34,201 bases of DNA, taken from positions 1-34,201 of the forward strand of contig JANYBP010000086.1 of assembly GCA_025360745.1 (NCBI GenBank), in the 5' to 3' direction. Source of the DNA: a bacterium (lineage in GTDB: Bacteria > Verrucomicrobiota > Kiritimatiellia > CAIKKV01 > CAIYGI01). The position numbers were made by a program, and so were the translations under genes. Positions 1 through 8,110 of the stretch are shown here, one piece after another. Under the pieces are notes generated by a model. It ran no database searches, was not told the DNA's origin, and saw only the letters and a list, made by a program, of their open reading frames with translations. Numbering within the stretch: the stretch's first letter is position 1; each line of letters begins with the position of its first letter.

Positions 1-164
1 TCGCACAGGAATACCGTCCGTCAACGGGCAAGGTCTGCCCCACACGCCGTTTGAAATTAAAAACACGCTAAATAAAGGAAAAACGCCGCCTGCCGCGTGA
101 AAATTAGTCGATTTCACCCGCGAACGGGGAAAGACGGGTTACGCGCTGCGCCAGAAATTGGCTT
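1..164. other. Gene-free stretch downstream of tRNA-Ser
   Basis: No convincing open frame, RNA gene or terminator is visible here. It is the downstream flank of the leftward-transcribed tRNA-Ser and starts at the cut end of the window, so a gene could end just outside it. Confidence 0.5.
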
Positions 165-204
165 GCCATCCGAAGCGCAAGCGCAGCGCAGCGCGTAGGA
201 TGGC
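165..204. repeat. Inverted repeat overlapping the tRNA 3' end
   Basis: GCCATCC (165-171) and GGATGGC (198-204) are perfect inverted arms around a loop rich in GCGC/GCAGC repeats. The right arm overlaps the CCA end of the tRNA gene. It could form a stem in the tRNA precursor or be a REP-like repeat; there is no T-run, so a classical terminator is not supported. Confidence 0.35.
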
Positions 205-294
205 GGAGAGGGAGGGATTTGAACCCTCGGTACCGGTTGTTACCAGTACGGCGGTTTAGCAAACCGCTGCTTTCGGCCACTCAGCCACCTCTCC
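201..294 (-). tRNA. tRNA-Ser (anticodon GCU)
   Basis: Read on the minus strand it begins GGAGAGG and ends CCTCTCC-G-CCA, a perfect 7-bp acceptor stem with discriminator G and an encoded CCA. The anticodon arm shows GCGGT-TT-GCT-AA-ACCGC (anticodon at 258-260), which reads AGC/AGU serine codons. The long variable arm (CCGTACTGGTAACAACCGGTA region) and the 94-nt length are typical of the class II tRNA-Ser, and the T-arm GGTTCGAATCC is canonical. It is transcribed in the same direction as the zinc transporter genes that end at 358. Confidence 0.97.
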
Positions 295-357
295 AGAAGG
301 CGTGCGGGGATCATACGGAATCCGGTGGATCGAAGACAAGCCTGAAACCCGCTCCGC

Positions 358-1200
358 TCACCCGCCCGCCGGGGCGCGGCGAAAAACGAGCGAGAGGGCG
401 TAAACTCCCGCCGCCACCAGCGCCATGGTGGCGCCGGCGGCAGTGTTGGCGTAATAGGAAAGCAGCAGGCCGGTCACACCCGAAAACAGCGCCACCGCCA
501 CGGCCACGCCGACATAGGCCGCGGCGCCGCGGGCCAGGTTGCGCGCCGCCGCCGCGGGCAGCAGCAGCATGGCGTTGATCACCAGCAGGCCGACCCACTG
601 CAGACTGACGGTCACCGCCAGCGCCACCAGCAGCGTGAAAACCGACTCCGTCGCATCCGGCGCGATGCCGCGGCTGCGCGCCAGCGTGCGGCATACGCCC
701 ACCAGGAAGAGCCGGTTGTAGCCCCAGACCCAGCCCGCCAGCACCAGCAACAGCAGCAGCGCCAGGCCGCCCACATCCGCATAGGTCAGGGTCAGTATGT
801 CGCCGATCAGATAACGCGTGTACTTCGCGAACCCGCCGCCGCGCGAGAGCAGCACCACGCCCGCCGCCACCGCCGCCGCCATCAGCAAACCGATGATCGT
901 ATCCGACGACGCCGCGCTCCAGCGGCGCAGCAGCGTCACCGCCAGCGCCAGCAGGGCCGCGAAAAGCAGCATCGCGCCGAGCGGATTGGCCAGTCCCGCC
1001 AGCACGCCGATCGCGATGCCGGTCAGGGCGGCGTGCCCGACGGCCTCGGAAAAAAAGGCCAGGCGGTGGCTCACCACCACGCAGCCGAGCAGCGCGAAAA
1101 GCGGCGCCATGACCAGCGCGCCGAGCAGCGCCACGCGCATGAAATCGTATTGCGCCCAGGACCACGGCGCCAGACTCCAGACGGTTTCCCAAAGGTTCAT
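358..1200 (-). CDS. znuB: Zinc/manganese ABC transporter permease (ZnuB family)
   Basis: A 280-residue, strongly hydrophobic protein with about eight predicted membrane helices, the usual size of ABC-3 family metal permeases (ZnuB/MntB/TroC). It would form the inner-membrane channel through which Zn2+ (or Mn2+) delivered by the periplasmic binding protein is imported. The ATG at 1200 overlaps the stop of the ATPase gene by 4 bp (ATGA), which fixes the start and implies translational coupling. It is the last gene of a znuA-znuC-znuB operon. The family is clear from gene order plus sequence; the metal cannot be told from the permease alone. Confidence 0.88.
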   Translation of the reverse strand: MNLWETVWSLAPWSWAQYDFMRVALLGALVMAPLFALLGCVVVSHRLAFFSEAVGHAALTGIAIGVLAGLANPLGAMLLFAALLALAVTLLRRWSAASSDTIIGLLMAAAVAAGVVLLSRGGGFAKYTRYLIGDILTLTYADVGGLALLLLLVLAGWVWGYNRLFLVGVCRTLARSRGIAPDATESVFTLLVALAVTVSLQWVGLLVINAMLLLPAAAARNLARGAAAYVGVAVAVALFSGVTGLLLSYYANTAAGATMALVAAGVYALSLVFRRAPAGG

Positions 1201-2060
1201 GGCTCACCCGCCGGGGTAAATTCCGCGCCTGGCTGCTCAAGGCCGCCGCGATGCCAGAGCGCCGCGTGAGAGGCCGCGTCCGGCGACGAAGCGAACGGCG
1301 CCAGGTCCAGTCCGAACAGTTTTCGGAACGAGCCGCCGGCCAGCACCGTCTCGGGCGGGCCATCCGCCAGAATGGTCCGGTTGAGCAGGATCATGCGGTC
1401 GGCCACCTGCGCGGCGGCCGAGAGATCGTGCGAGACGAGCAGGATGCCCAGATCGTGCTTCAAGCGCAGGCGCGAGAGCAGACGGTAGAAAAGTTCCGTG
1501 CCGGCGCGGTCCATGCCGGCCAGCGGTTCGTCGAGCATCAGCAGTTGCGGCAGCGGATGCAGGGCCAGCGCCAAGAGCACGCGCTGCAACTGTCCGGCCG
1601 AAAGCGCCCCCAGCGGCGCGTCGCACAAATCTTCGGCTTCCACCAGCGCCAGCGCCGCGCGAATCGCCTCCCGCCAGCGGCGTCCGACGCCCAGCCAGAC
1701 GGGACGGCGCGCCAGCGCCGCCGCGAAGAGATCGAGCACGCGCACGGGCGCGCTGCGGTCCAGGTCCAGCCGCTGCGGCACATAGCCGACGCGCGGCCGC
1801 CCGGCCGCGGGGGCGCCGTCGGCGCGGGTGAAAAACAGCCGCCCGCTGCAGGGCAGTTCGCCCAGAATCGCCCGCAGCAACGTCGTCTTGCCGGCGCCGT
1901 TGGGACCGATGATCACGGTCAGTTCGCCGCAATGGGTGTGGAAATTCACGTCGCGCAGCACAGTCGCGCCGTTAATGCGCACGCCGATGCCTTCCAGCCG
2001 CGTGCAGCAACCCGCGCAGGTTGCGCACTCGCTTCCCGAAACATGCGCGCGCTCCGTCAC
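1197..2060 (-). CDS. znuC: Zinc/manganese ABC transporter ATP-binding protein (ZnuC family)
   Basis: 287 residues with a complete ABC ATPase core: Walker A GPNGAGKTT, signature LSAGQLQRV, Walker B LLMLDEP and the H-switch in VSHD. It powers metal uptake with the ZnuB permease. The proposed start is GTG at 2060, overlapping the stop of znuA (GTGA). The N-terminus carries a small cysteine cluster (CATCAGCC, about residues 12-19) before the ABC fold, which is not part of the core and could be a metal-sensing or metal-binding add-on. A long C-terminal tail after the D-loop region is rich in Ala, Pro and Ser. Family assignment is secure; substrate is inferred from the operon. Confidence 0.9.
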   Translation of the reverse strand: MTERAHVSGSECATCAGCCTRLEGIGVRINGATVLRDVNFHTHCGELTVIIGPNGAGKTTLLRAILGELPCSGRLFFTRADGAPAAGRPRVGYVPQRLDLDRSAPVRVLDLFAAALARRPVWLGVGRRWREAIRAALALVEAEDLCDAPLGALSAGQLQRVLLALALHPLPQLLMLDEPLAGMDRAGTELFYRLLSRLRLKHDLGILLVSHDLSAAAQVADRMILLNRTILADGPPETVLAGGSFRKLFGLDLAPFASSPDAASHAALWHRGGLEQPGAEFTPAGEP

Positions 2061-2941
2061 GGCGCCGCCCCCAGGGCTTCCCGCAGCACCGCCAGGTTGC
2101 GCTCCATAATGGCCACGTAGGCGCCGGGATCGTCCGCTCCCGTGACGGCGGGATCGAGCCGGTAGACGCGCGCGCCCGTCGCCCGGGCGACCGTTTCGGC
2201 GGAGCGCGCCGCGTACTGCGGTTCCGCGAACACGGGCGGAAGGCCGAGCCGACGGACGAGATCTATCGTTTGCGCCAGTTCCCGCGCCGCCGGTTCGCTG
2301 CCCGGTTCGCGTTCGATCACGCCCACCACTTCAAGGTCGAATTCGCGGGCGAAGTAGGCGAAGGCCTCGTGCAGGGTCACGATCTTGCGCGTGCGCAGGC
2401 CCGCCAGTCCCGTCCGCATGCGCGTCCGCAGCGCCTGTAGTTGCGTGACATAGGCCGCGGCGTTGCGCCGGTAGTCCGCGCCATGCGCGGGATCGGCCGC
2501 CGCCAGTCCCGCGGCGATATTGGTCACCTGCGCGATGGCCCCGGCCACGCTGACCCACAGATGTGGATTAGGCGCGCCCGCCGCGTCGCGCAGCAGCTCG
2601 AGGCCGCGGCCGGCGTCCACCACCGGCAAATCCGGCTGCTGCCGCCGCAGGTTGTCGAGGTAACTTTCCATACCCGCGCCGTTGATCACCAGCACGCCGG
2701 CGTGGTGCAGCGTCTTGCGCGCCGCCACGGTCAGCGCGTAGTCGTGCAGACAACCAGTCTGCGCCCCGGCCAGATTCACCACCGTGACGCCCGGCAGACC
2801 GCGCGCGATGTTGAGGGTGTGCAGGTAGACGGGATAGAAGGAACAGACGATGCGGAAGTCAGCGGCCGCGGCCGGCAACGCCGTAACCACGGCCAACGTC
2901 ATGACCGCGGCCAGCATCGGACGATGTTCGCTCTTTGCCAT
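2057..2941 (-). CDS. znuA: Periplasmic zinc/manganese-binding protein (ZnuA family)
   Basis: Cluster A-1 metal-binding lipoprotein/periplasmic protein family. I choose the ATG at 2941, which gives a typical signal peptide (Lys/Arg, then a hydrophobic stretch ending PAAAAD); the ATG at 2984-2986 would add 15 polar residues in front. Recognisable landmarks are GCLHDYALT, INGAGMESYLD, NPHLWVSVAGA, TLHEAFAYFAREF and FAEPQYAARSAE, which carry the His/Glu/Asp metal ligands of ZnuA-like proteins. The long His-rich loop of E. coli ZnuA is missing, so Zn2+ versus Mn2+ is not certain. It is the first gene of the minus-strand znuACB operon; a perfect palindrome lies 48-75 bp upstream of this start. Confidence 0.88.
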   Translation of the reverse strand: MAKSEHRPMLAAVMTLAVVTALPAAAADFRIVCSFYPVYLHTLNIARGLPGVTVVNLAGAQTGCLHDYALTVAARKTLHHAGVLVINGAGMESYLDNLRRQQPDLPVVDAGRGLELLRDAAGAPNPHLWVSVAGAIAQVTNIAAGLAAADPAHGADYRRNAAAYVTQLQALRTRMRTGLAGLRTRKIVTLHEAFAYFAREFDLEVVGVIEREPGSEPAARELAQTIDLVRRLGLPPVFAEPQYAARSAETVARATGARVYRLDPAVTGADDPGAYVAIMERNLAVLREALGAAP

Positions 2942-2988
2942 AACGAGAATTGCCGCATATCTGTCGGATGGTAGTCCGTGACTCATGT

Positions 2989-3016
2989 GCGCATCTGCGA
3001 ATCGTTGCAGATGCGC
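2989..3016. promoter_or_regulatory. Perfect 28-bp palindrome upstream of znuA, possible metal-regulator operator
   Basis: GCGCATCTGC (2989-2998), an 8-base spacer, and GCAGATGCGC (3007-3016) form a perfect 10-bp inverted repeat. It is 48-75 bp upstream of the preferred znuA start and between two divergent genes. Position and symmetry fit an operator for a Fur/Zur- or other dimeric repressor, but it does not match the AT-rich Zur consensus. No T-run follows on either side, so it is not a terminator. Confidence 0.45.
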
Positions 3017-3049
3017 CGTGGCTCACCGCGACCCGGCCATCTTGTTACA

Positions 3050-3078
3050 TTGCGCGGGTTTTTACAACTTGCTAGATT
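3050..3078 (+). promoter_or_regulatory. Candidate sigma-70 promoter for the UroD-family gene
   Basis: TTGCGC (3050-3055), a 17-bp spacer, and TAGATT (3073-3078) preceded by TG (extended -10, TGC-TAGATT). Predicted start about 3085, leaving a leader of about 20 nt with the SD-like AGGGGGA before the ATG at 3105. Confidence 0.35.
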
Positions 3079-3104
3079 GAACGCCATATTCGCAGGGGGA
3101 AAGC

Positions 3105-4127
3105 ATGGCCGCCAAAAGAAATCCGAATTTCGAAAATTTACTTAAAGTCCTGCGCTGTCAGGCGCCCGAGCGGCCCACGCTGTTCGAATTCTTCCTGAAC
3201 CCCCGTCTGTACAAGAAACTGGCCGGTCCGGCCTGGACCGAAGATCCCGCCCCGCTGGCGCAATGGCGGATGCTGATCGCCGCCTTCCAGGCGGCGGGCT
3301 ACGATTACGCCACGGTCAACGGGTCCCCGCTCCGCTTCCACGGCGGCACGCAGGATAAGGAACAGACCATCTCGCTCAACCAGGGAGCGCCGATCGCCGA
3401 TCGCGAAAGTTTCGAGGCCTACCCCTGGCCCGATCCTGACAAGCTGGACTATTCCACGCTCAAGAGCGTCGCGCCCGCTTTGCCACAGGGCATGAAATTG
3501 ATCGTCTGCGGCCCGGGCGGCGTGCTGGAAAACGTGATCCGGCTGCTCGGCTTCGACAACCTTTGTTTCATGCTGGCCGACGATCCGAAGTTGGCGGAGG
3601 AGATTTTCGCCGCGGTCGGCGGCCGCCTGGTCCGGCATTACGAGAAGGCGGCGGCTTACGACACGGTGGGCGCCTGCATCTCGAACGACGACTGGGGTTT
3701 CAAGACCCAGACCATGCTCTCCGTGGCCGACATGCGCAAGCATGTCTTTCCCTGGCATGTGAAAATCGCGGCGGCGATCCACGCGGCGGGCAAGCCGGCC
3801 ATTCTGCACTCCTGCGGCCAGCCGCGCGAGATCATGGACGACATCATCGATATGATGCGCTATGACGGCAAACATTCCTACGAGGACGTGATCATGCCCG
3901 TCGAGGAGGCCTACGCGCGCTGGGGCGGACGGATCGCCATCCTGGGCGGGATCGATTTGAATTTCATCATGCGCTCGACGCTCGCTGAGATTCGCGAACG
4001 CAGCCTGGCGATGCTGGCGTTAGCGGCCGGCCGGGGCGGCTACGCGCTGGGCACGGGCAACAGCGTGCCCGAATATATCGAAGACGACCGCTACTTCGCC
4101 ATGACCGGCGCCGCCGTCGGCGCATAG
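3105..4127 (+). CDS. Uroporphyrinogen decarboxylase (UroD/MtaA/CmuA) family protein
   Basis: 340 residues with the TIM-barrel UroD family pattern: CGPGGVLENVIRLLG (135-149), SNDDWGFK (193-200), and the HSCGQPREIMDDII segment (235-248) whose His and Cys are where MtaA/CmuA-type methyltransferases bind zinc. The C-terminal GGYALGTGNSVPEYI is also typical. The arginine-rich substrate loop of heme-pathway HemE is not evident, so this is more likely a corrinoid-dependent methyltransferase-like or uncharacterised member than HemE. An AGGGGGA ribosome site precedes the ATG. Nothing nearby (no corrinoid protein) identifies its methyl donor. rfbC follows after 16 bp, so it may be co-transcribed with the rhamnose genes. 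Confidence 0.82.
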   Translation: MAAKRNPNFENLLKVLRCQAPERPTLFEFFLNPRLYKKLAGPAWTEDPAPLAQWRMLIAAFQAAGYDYATVNGSPLRFHGGTQDKEQTISLNQGAPIADRESFEAYPWPDPDKLDYSTLKSVAPALPQGMKLIVCGPGGVLENVIRLLGFDNLCFMLADDPKLAEEIFAAVGGRLVRHYEKAAAYDTVGACISNDDWGFKTQTMLSVADMRKHVFPWHVKIAAAIHAAGKPAILHSCGQPREIMDDIIDMMRYDGKHSYEDVIMPVEEAYARWGGRIAILGGIDLNFIMRSTLAEIRERSLAMLALAAGRGGYALGTGNSVPEYIEDDRYFAMTGAAVGA

Positions 4128-4143
4128 TCCGGGGAGCATGCCC

Positions 4144-4695
4144 ATGCCTTTCACCTTCCAGCCGCTGGCGATTCCCGATCTGGTGCTGGTCACGCCGCGG
4201 GTGCTGTCCGACGCGCGCGGATTTTTCATGGAGACCTTCCGGGCCTCCGACTTCCGCGCCGCCGGGATCGCGGCGGAATTCGTCCAGGACAACCACTCGC
4301 TCTCCTCCCAGGGCGTCGTGCGCGGCCTGCATTTTCAGGCGCCGCCGCACGCGCAGGGGAAACTGGTGCGCGTCGCGCTCGGCCGCGTCTGGGATGCCGC
4401 CGTGGATCTGCGCCCCGGCTCGCCCACCTTCGGCCGGGGCTGCGGGGTGGAGCTTTCCGACGAAAATCACGCCATGCTCTGGGTGCCGCCGGGGTTCGCG
4501 CACGGCTTCGCCACCTTGAGCCAGACCGCCCACCTGCTCTACAAATGCACGGCGGAATACGACCCTGCCAGCGACCGGGGCGTGCGCTGGAACGATCCCG
4601 CCCTGGGCCTGCGCTGGCCGGTCGCCGCGCCGCTGGTCTCGCCGCGCGACGCCGCGCTGCCGCTGCTGAAGGATCTGGGAGCGCCCTGGGCATGA
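4144..4695 (+). CDS. rfbC: dTDP-4-dehydrorhamnose 3,5-epimerase
   Basis: RmlC/RfbC cupin, 183 residues, the normal length. It epimerises C3 and C5 of dTDP-4-keto-6-deoxyglucose in dTDP-L-rhamnose synthesis. I prefer the second ATG (4144) over 4138: GGGGAG at 4131-4136 is then 7 bp away, and the catalytic His (VRGLHFQ) and Tyr (LLYKCTAEY) fall at residues 63 and 133, the numbering of the well-studied enzymes. Other family hallmarks are DARGFFMETFR, FVQDNHS, WVPPGFAHGF and WNDPALGLRWP. The stop overlaps the start of rfbD (ATGA). Confidence 0.96.
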   Translation: MPFTFQPLAIPDLVLVTPRVLSDARGFFMETFRASDFRAAGIAAEFVQDNHSLSSQGVVRGLHFQAPPHAQGKLVRVALGRVWDAAVDLRPGSPTFGRGCGVELSDENHAMLWVPPGFAHGFATLSQTAHLLYKCTAEYDPASDRGVRWNDPALGLRWPVAAPLVSPRDAALPLLKDLGAPWA

Positions 4696-5636
4696 TCTGG
4701 CTGATCGGCTGCCGGGGCATGCTGGGAACGGAACTGGCCCGCCTGCTGGAAAGCGGGGGGCGGCCCTGGGTCGGCAGCGACATCGAATGCGACATCACCG
4801 ATCCCGCCGCGCTGCGCGACTTCGCCGCCCGCCATACGCCGGACTGGATCGTCAATGCCTCGGCCTACACCAACGTGGACAAGGCCGAGCGGGAGGAGGC
4901 GCGCGCCCTGGCGATCAACGGCGGCGGCGCGGGCAACATCGCCGCCGTCGCGGCGGCCTGCGGCGCGCGCATGATCCAGATCTCGACCGACTATGTCTTC
5001 GACGGCCGCGGCACGCGCCCCTATCTGGAGGACGATCCCATCGCCCCGCTGGGCGCCTACGGGCGCACCAAGGCGGCCGGCGAGGCGCTCGTGCGCGCCG
5101 CCTGCCCGGACCACGTAATCCTGCGCACTGCCTGGCTCTACGGGCGGAACGGCAAAAACTTTGTCGCCACGATGCTCAAACTGATGGCCGAACGGATGAC
5201 GCTGGACGTCGTTTCCGACCAGCGCGGCACGCCCACCTGGACCCATACGCTGGCGGACGTTATCATGCGCACGATCGCCCATGGCGGCGTCCGGCCCGGC
5301 GTCTATCATGTAACCGATGAGGGCGAAACGACCTGGCACGGCTTCGCCCTCGAAATACAGCGGGCGGCGGCGGCGCGGGGACTGATTCCGGGCGGCTGCG
5401 CCGTACGTCCGGTCTTGTCGAGCCAGTATCCCTCCAAAACGCCCCGCCCCGCCTACTCGGTGCTCTCGAAAGCCCGCATCCAGGCCGCGCTAAATATCCG
5501 GCTTTCCGACTGGCGCGCCTCGCTCGCGGCCCATTTGGACGAAATAGCGGCCGAGCGCCGCCCCGATTTGACGGAACAGAAAACCCAGCGGAGCGAAGAC
5601 AGCCATGAACCCGCGAAAAATGTGCGGCGACCTTGA
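4692..5636 (+). CDS. rfbD: dTDP-4-dehydrorhamnose reductase
   Basis: A 314-residue short-chain dehydrogenase of the RmlD type, the last step to dTDP-L-rhamnose for O-antigen or other surface polysaccharide. The Rossmann glycine motif is GCRGMLG (6-12); the catalytic set is STDYVFDG (98-105) and YGRTK with Tyr123 and Lys127. VNASAYTNVDKAE is also family-typical. The ATG at 4692 overlaps the rfbC stop by 4 bp, which fixes the start although the frame is open further upstream. The last ~25 residues are polar and overlap the next gene by 32 bp. No rfbA or rfbB is in the window. Confidence 0.95.
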   Translation: MIWLIGCRGMLGTELARLLESGGRPWVGSDIECDITDPAALRDFAARHTPDWIVNASAYTNVDKAEREEARALAINGGGAGNIAAVAAACGARMIQISTDYVFDGRGTRPYLEDDPIAPLGAYGRTKAAGEALVRAACPDHVILRTAWLYGRNGKNFVATMLKLMAERMTLDVVSDQRGTPTWTHTLADVIMRTIAHGGVRPGVYHVTDEGETTWHGFALEIQRAAAARGLIPGGCAVRPVLSSQYPSKTPRPAYSVLSKARIQAALNIRLSDWRASLAAHLDEIAAERRPDLTEQKTQRSEDSHEPAKNVRRP

Positions 5637-5934
5637 CGCCGCGCCGGCGGTCCTGGCTGTGCGACACAACTGCGTCGAGTTGTCGCGCGGCTTCGGACGG
5701 CTGATGCGCTTCTGCAAGATTCACGACATCCAACCCTGGTGGCTGACCATGTGGGCGCTCTTTCCGGGCACGCTCGATGCCGTCAACTGCCTGCTCAAAT
5801 TCATGGATTTCACGCAGGAGAAACTGCGCCTGCCGCCGATCGCGGATTGGGGCCCCGCCTGGGAGTCGGAATTCACGCGTCCCTGCGGGCGGACGAACGA
5901 TACCAACGGGGCTTGGAACCGCATCAAGCCGTAA
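5605..5934 (+). CDS. Hypothetical protein, 109 residues
   Basis: I do not recognise this protein. Its codon third positions are strongly G/C like the neighbouring housekeeping genes, so I take it as a real gene rather than a chance frame. It has five tryptophans (WWLTMW, DWGPAW, AWNRIKP), several cysteines and no membrane helix or signal peptide. GGAG lies about 11 bp before the ATG and the gene overlaps the end of rfbD by 32 bp, suggesting co-expression with the rhamnose genes. Function unknown. Confidence 0.6.
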   Translation: MNPRKMCGDLDAAPAVLAVRHNCVELSRGFGRLMRFCKIHDIQPWWLTMWALFPGTLDAVNCLLKFMDFTQEKLRLPPIADWGPAWESEFTRPCGRTNDTNGAWNRIKP

Positions 5935-6011
5935 ATCCCGGCTTACGACCAACTTGCGGAACAGGCGCGGGGTCTATTTCAACATCCTGGTCGAGTAACG
6001 TTCATACGCCA

Positions 6012-6041
6012 TTGCCGTCACGTTTGCGCTTGTGGTAAAGT
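6012..6041 (+). promoter_or_regulatory. Candidate sigma-70 promoter for purA
   Basis: TTGCCG (6012-6017), an 18-bp spacer and TAAAGT (6036-6041) in the gap between the preceding gene and purA. Leader about 45 nt. A plausible start of a purA-uppS-cdsA-dxr transcription unit. Confidence 0.35.
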
Positions 6042-6093
6042 CCGTCTCAACCGGACGCGGCCAGCCCGCCGCGGCCGGCCGGGATCATCACTC

Positions 6094-7371
6094 ATGTCCA
6101 ACACGGTTCTGATAGGCGCCCAGTGGGGCGACGAAGGCAAAGGCAAAATCGTCGACGTGCTGGCCCGCGATGCCGACGTCGTCGTGCGTTATCAGGGCGG
6201 CAGCAACGCCGGCCACACGATCGAAATCGGCCGCGAACGCTATGTCCTGCACCTGGTGCCGTCGGGGATTCTCTATCCCGGCAAGCGCTGCGTGATCGGC
6301 CATGGCCTGGTGGTTGACCCGCTGGCGCTGGTGCAGGAGATCCGCGATCTCGAGGCGCGCGGCGTGACCGTGCGCGGACGGCTGGAAATCGGCGACCGCG
6401 CCCACATCGTCGGCCCCTGGCACCGCCGCACCGACGCCGCGCGCGAGGGCCGCGCCGCGGCCGGCGCGCGCATCGGCACCACCCAGCGCGGCATCGGGCC
6501 GGCCTACGCCGACAAGGCGCACCGCGCCGGTTTGCGCCTGGGCGACCTGCTGGAAAGCGGCTGGGAAGAAAACGCGCGGGAGCGCCTGAACGAAACCAAC
6601 CTCCAGGCCGCGGCGGCGGGCGCCGAGCCGCTGGATGCGACGCAGACTTTGAAGGACCTGCGCGCGGCCGGGGAAGCGCTCAAGCCTTACATCGGCGACA
6701 CCGTGGCTTCGCTGGCCGCCGACTGGCGCGCCGGACGTTCGATCCTCTTCGAGGGCGCGCAAGGCACGATGCTGGACATCGATCTCGGCACCTATCCCTT
6801 TGTGACCTCCTCGAACTCCACCGCCGGCGGCGCCTGCACCGGCACCGGCCTGCCGCCCAAGGCCATTGACCGAGTGGTGGGGGTGGTCAAAGCCTATACC
6901 ACCCGCGTGGGCGAGGGTCCGTTCACCACGGAACTGGACGACGCGATGGGCGAACATTTGCGCCAGCGCGGTCGTGAGTTTGGCGCCACCACCGGCCGGC
7001 CGCGGCGCTGCGGCTGGTTCGACGCCGTGGTGGCGCGTTACGCCGCGCAGGTGAACGGCGTGGACGCCTGGGCCATCACCAAACTCGACGTGCTCGACGA
7101 AGTGGAAACCATCCGCGTCTGCGTGGCCTACACCTGCGAAGGACGACGCCACGAAACCGTGCCCGCCTCGGCGCGCATCCTGGCCGCCTGCAAACCGGTT
7201 TACGCGGATTATCCCGGCTGGCGCTGCGCCACCAGCGACGTGAAGCGCTTCGAAGACCTGCCCGCCGCCGCCCGCGCCTATGTGGAAGAACTTTGCCGGC
7301 TGACCGGCGTGCCGCTGGGCATTCTCTCGGTTGGACCGCGGCGCGACAGCACCTTCCGTCTCTCCGTGTAA
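6094..7371 (+). CDS. purA: Adenylosuccinate synthase
   Basis: 425 residues, full length. It makes adenylosuccinate from IMP, aspartate and GTP, the first step from IMP to AMP, in the cytoplasm. The N-terminal GAQWGDEGKGKIVD (catalytic Asp13) and SNAGHTI (His42) are diagnostic, as are QRGIGPAYADKAHR, LFEGAQGTMLDIDLGTYPFVT, the FTTELDD loop, ATTGRPRRCGWFD and the C-terminal GPRRDSTF. The downstream uppS starts 10 bp after its stop. Confidence 0.98.
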   Translation: MSNTVLIGAQWGDEGKGKIVDVLARDADVVVRYQGGSNAGHTIEIGRERYVLHLVPSGILYPGKRCVIGHGLVVDPLALVQEIRDLEARGVTVRGRLEIGDRAHIVGPWHRRTDAAREGRAAAGARIGTTQRGIGPAYADKAHRAGLRLGDLLESGWEENARERLNETNLQAAAAGAEPLDATQTLKDLRAAGEALKPYIGDTVASLAADWRAGRSILFEGAQGTMLDIDLGTYPFVTSSNSTAGGACTGTGLPPKAIDRVVGVVKAYTTRVGEGPFTTELDDAMGEHLRQRGREFGATTGRPRRCGWFDAVVARYAAQVNGVDAWAITKLDVLDEVETIRVCVAYTCEGRRHETVPASARILAACKPVYADYPGWRCATSDVKRFEDLPAAARAYVEELCRLTGVPLGILSVGPRRDSTFRLSV

Positions 7372-7381
7372 GCCAGGGCCC

Positions 7382-8110
7382 ATGAGCGATCCCCGCCCCA
7401 GGAAATCGGCCGCGAAGCCCCGGCATGTGGCCATCATCATGGATGGCAACGGACGCTGGGCCAAGCTTCACGGTTTGCCCCGGCTGAAGGGGCACGAGCG
7501 GGGGGCTGAATCGGTGCGCACCGCGATCCGCGCCTGCCGTAGCGCCGGGGTCGAGTTTTTGACCCTCTACGCGTTCAGCGTCGAGAACTGGAAGCGCTCG
7601 CGCGAAGAAGTCGGCGGATTAATGCGCCTGCTGCGCCATTTCCTGCGCGACCAGGAGCGCGAACTGCACGAAAACCAAGTGCGCCTGCGCACAATCGGGC
7701 GGCTGGAGGATCTTTCGCCCGCGCTGCGCGCCGACCTGGCGCGGGTGGAGGACGCCACGCGGGCCTACACGGGCGGCCAGCTCCTGCTGGCCCTGAGCTA
7801 TGGCGGCCGCACCGAGATCGCCGCCGCCGCCCGCGCCATCGCCGGTGAAGTTCGCGACGGCCGTCTGGAACCCGGCCAGGTGGACGAAGCCTGTCTGGCG
7901 GCGCATCTCTATGCGCCCGATGTGCCCGATCCGGATCTGATGATCCGCACCAGCGGCGAATTGAGGATCAGCAATTTCCTGCTCTGGCAGCTTTCGTATA
8001 CGGAACTCTACTTCACCGATGTGCTGTGGCCGGACTTCCGCGAGCGACATTTTCACGACGCGCTGGAGGAATACGCGCGCCGTCAGCGGCGTTATGGGGA
8101 GGCCTCATGA
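7382..8110 (+). CDS. uppS: Undecaprenyl diphosphate synthase (cis-prenyltransferase)
   Basis: 242 residues, standard size. It condenses isopentenyl diphosphates onto farnesyl diphosphate to give the C55 lipid carrier for peptidoglycan and O-antigen. The signature HVAIIMDGNGRWA contains catalytic Asp21; LYAFSVENWKR, LSYGGRTEI, DLMIRTSGELRISNFLLWQ and YTELYFTDVLWPDF complete the five conserved regions. ATG at 7382 is chosen because AGGG precedes it and upstream extension would run into purA. Its stop overlaps cdsA (ATGA). It sits with cdsA and dxr in the widespread uppS-cdsA-dxr order. Confidence 0.97.
   Translation: MSDPRPRKSAAKPRHVAIIMDGNGRWAKLHGLPRLKGHERGAESVRTAIRACRSAGVEFLTLYAFSVENWKRSREEVGGLMRLLRHFLRDQERELHENQVRLRTIGRLEDLSPALRADLARVEDATRAYTGGQLLLALSYGGRTEIAAAARAIAGEVRDGRLEPGQVDEACLAAHLYAPDVPDPDLMIRTSGELRISNFLLWQLSYTELYFTDVLWPDFRERHFHDALEEYARRQRRYGEAS

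Noticed and set aside
311-1363. Long Arg/Gly/Ala-rich open frame on the minus strand across znuB and znuC
   Set aside because: Shadow frame of the GC-rich znu genes; the composition is that of frame-shifted GC-rich codons and no domain is visible.
2984-2986. Upstream ATG for znuA
   Set aside because: Would add 15 polar residues before the signal peptide and abut the palindrome; the ATG at 2941 gives a normal signal sequence.
2989-3016. Palindrome as a Rho-independent terminator
   Set aside because: No T-run on either strand, and it lies between divergent genes where no transcript should end.
4138-4140. First ATG of rfbC
   Set aside because: Only 1 bp from the GGGGAG ribosome site, and it shifts the catalytic residues off the standard numbering; 4144 fits both.
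6088-7464. Long minus-strand open frame opposite purA
   Set aside because: Antisense shadow of purA; His/Gly/Ala-rich low-complexity and no recognisable motif.
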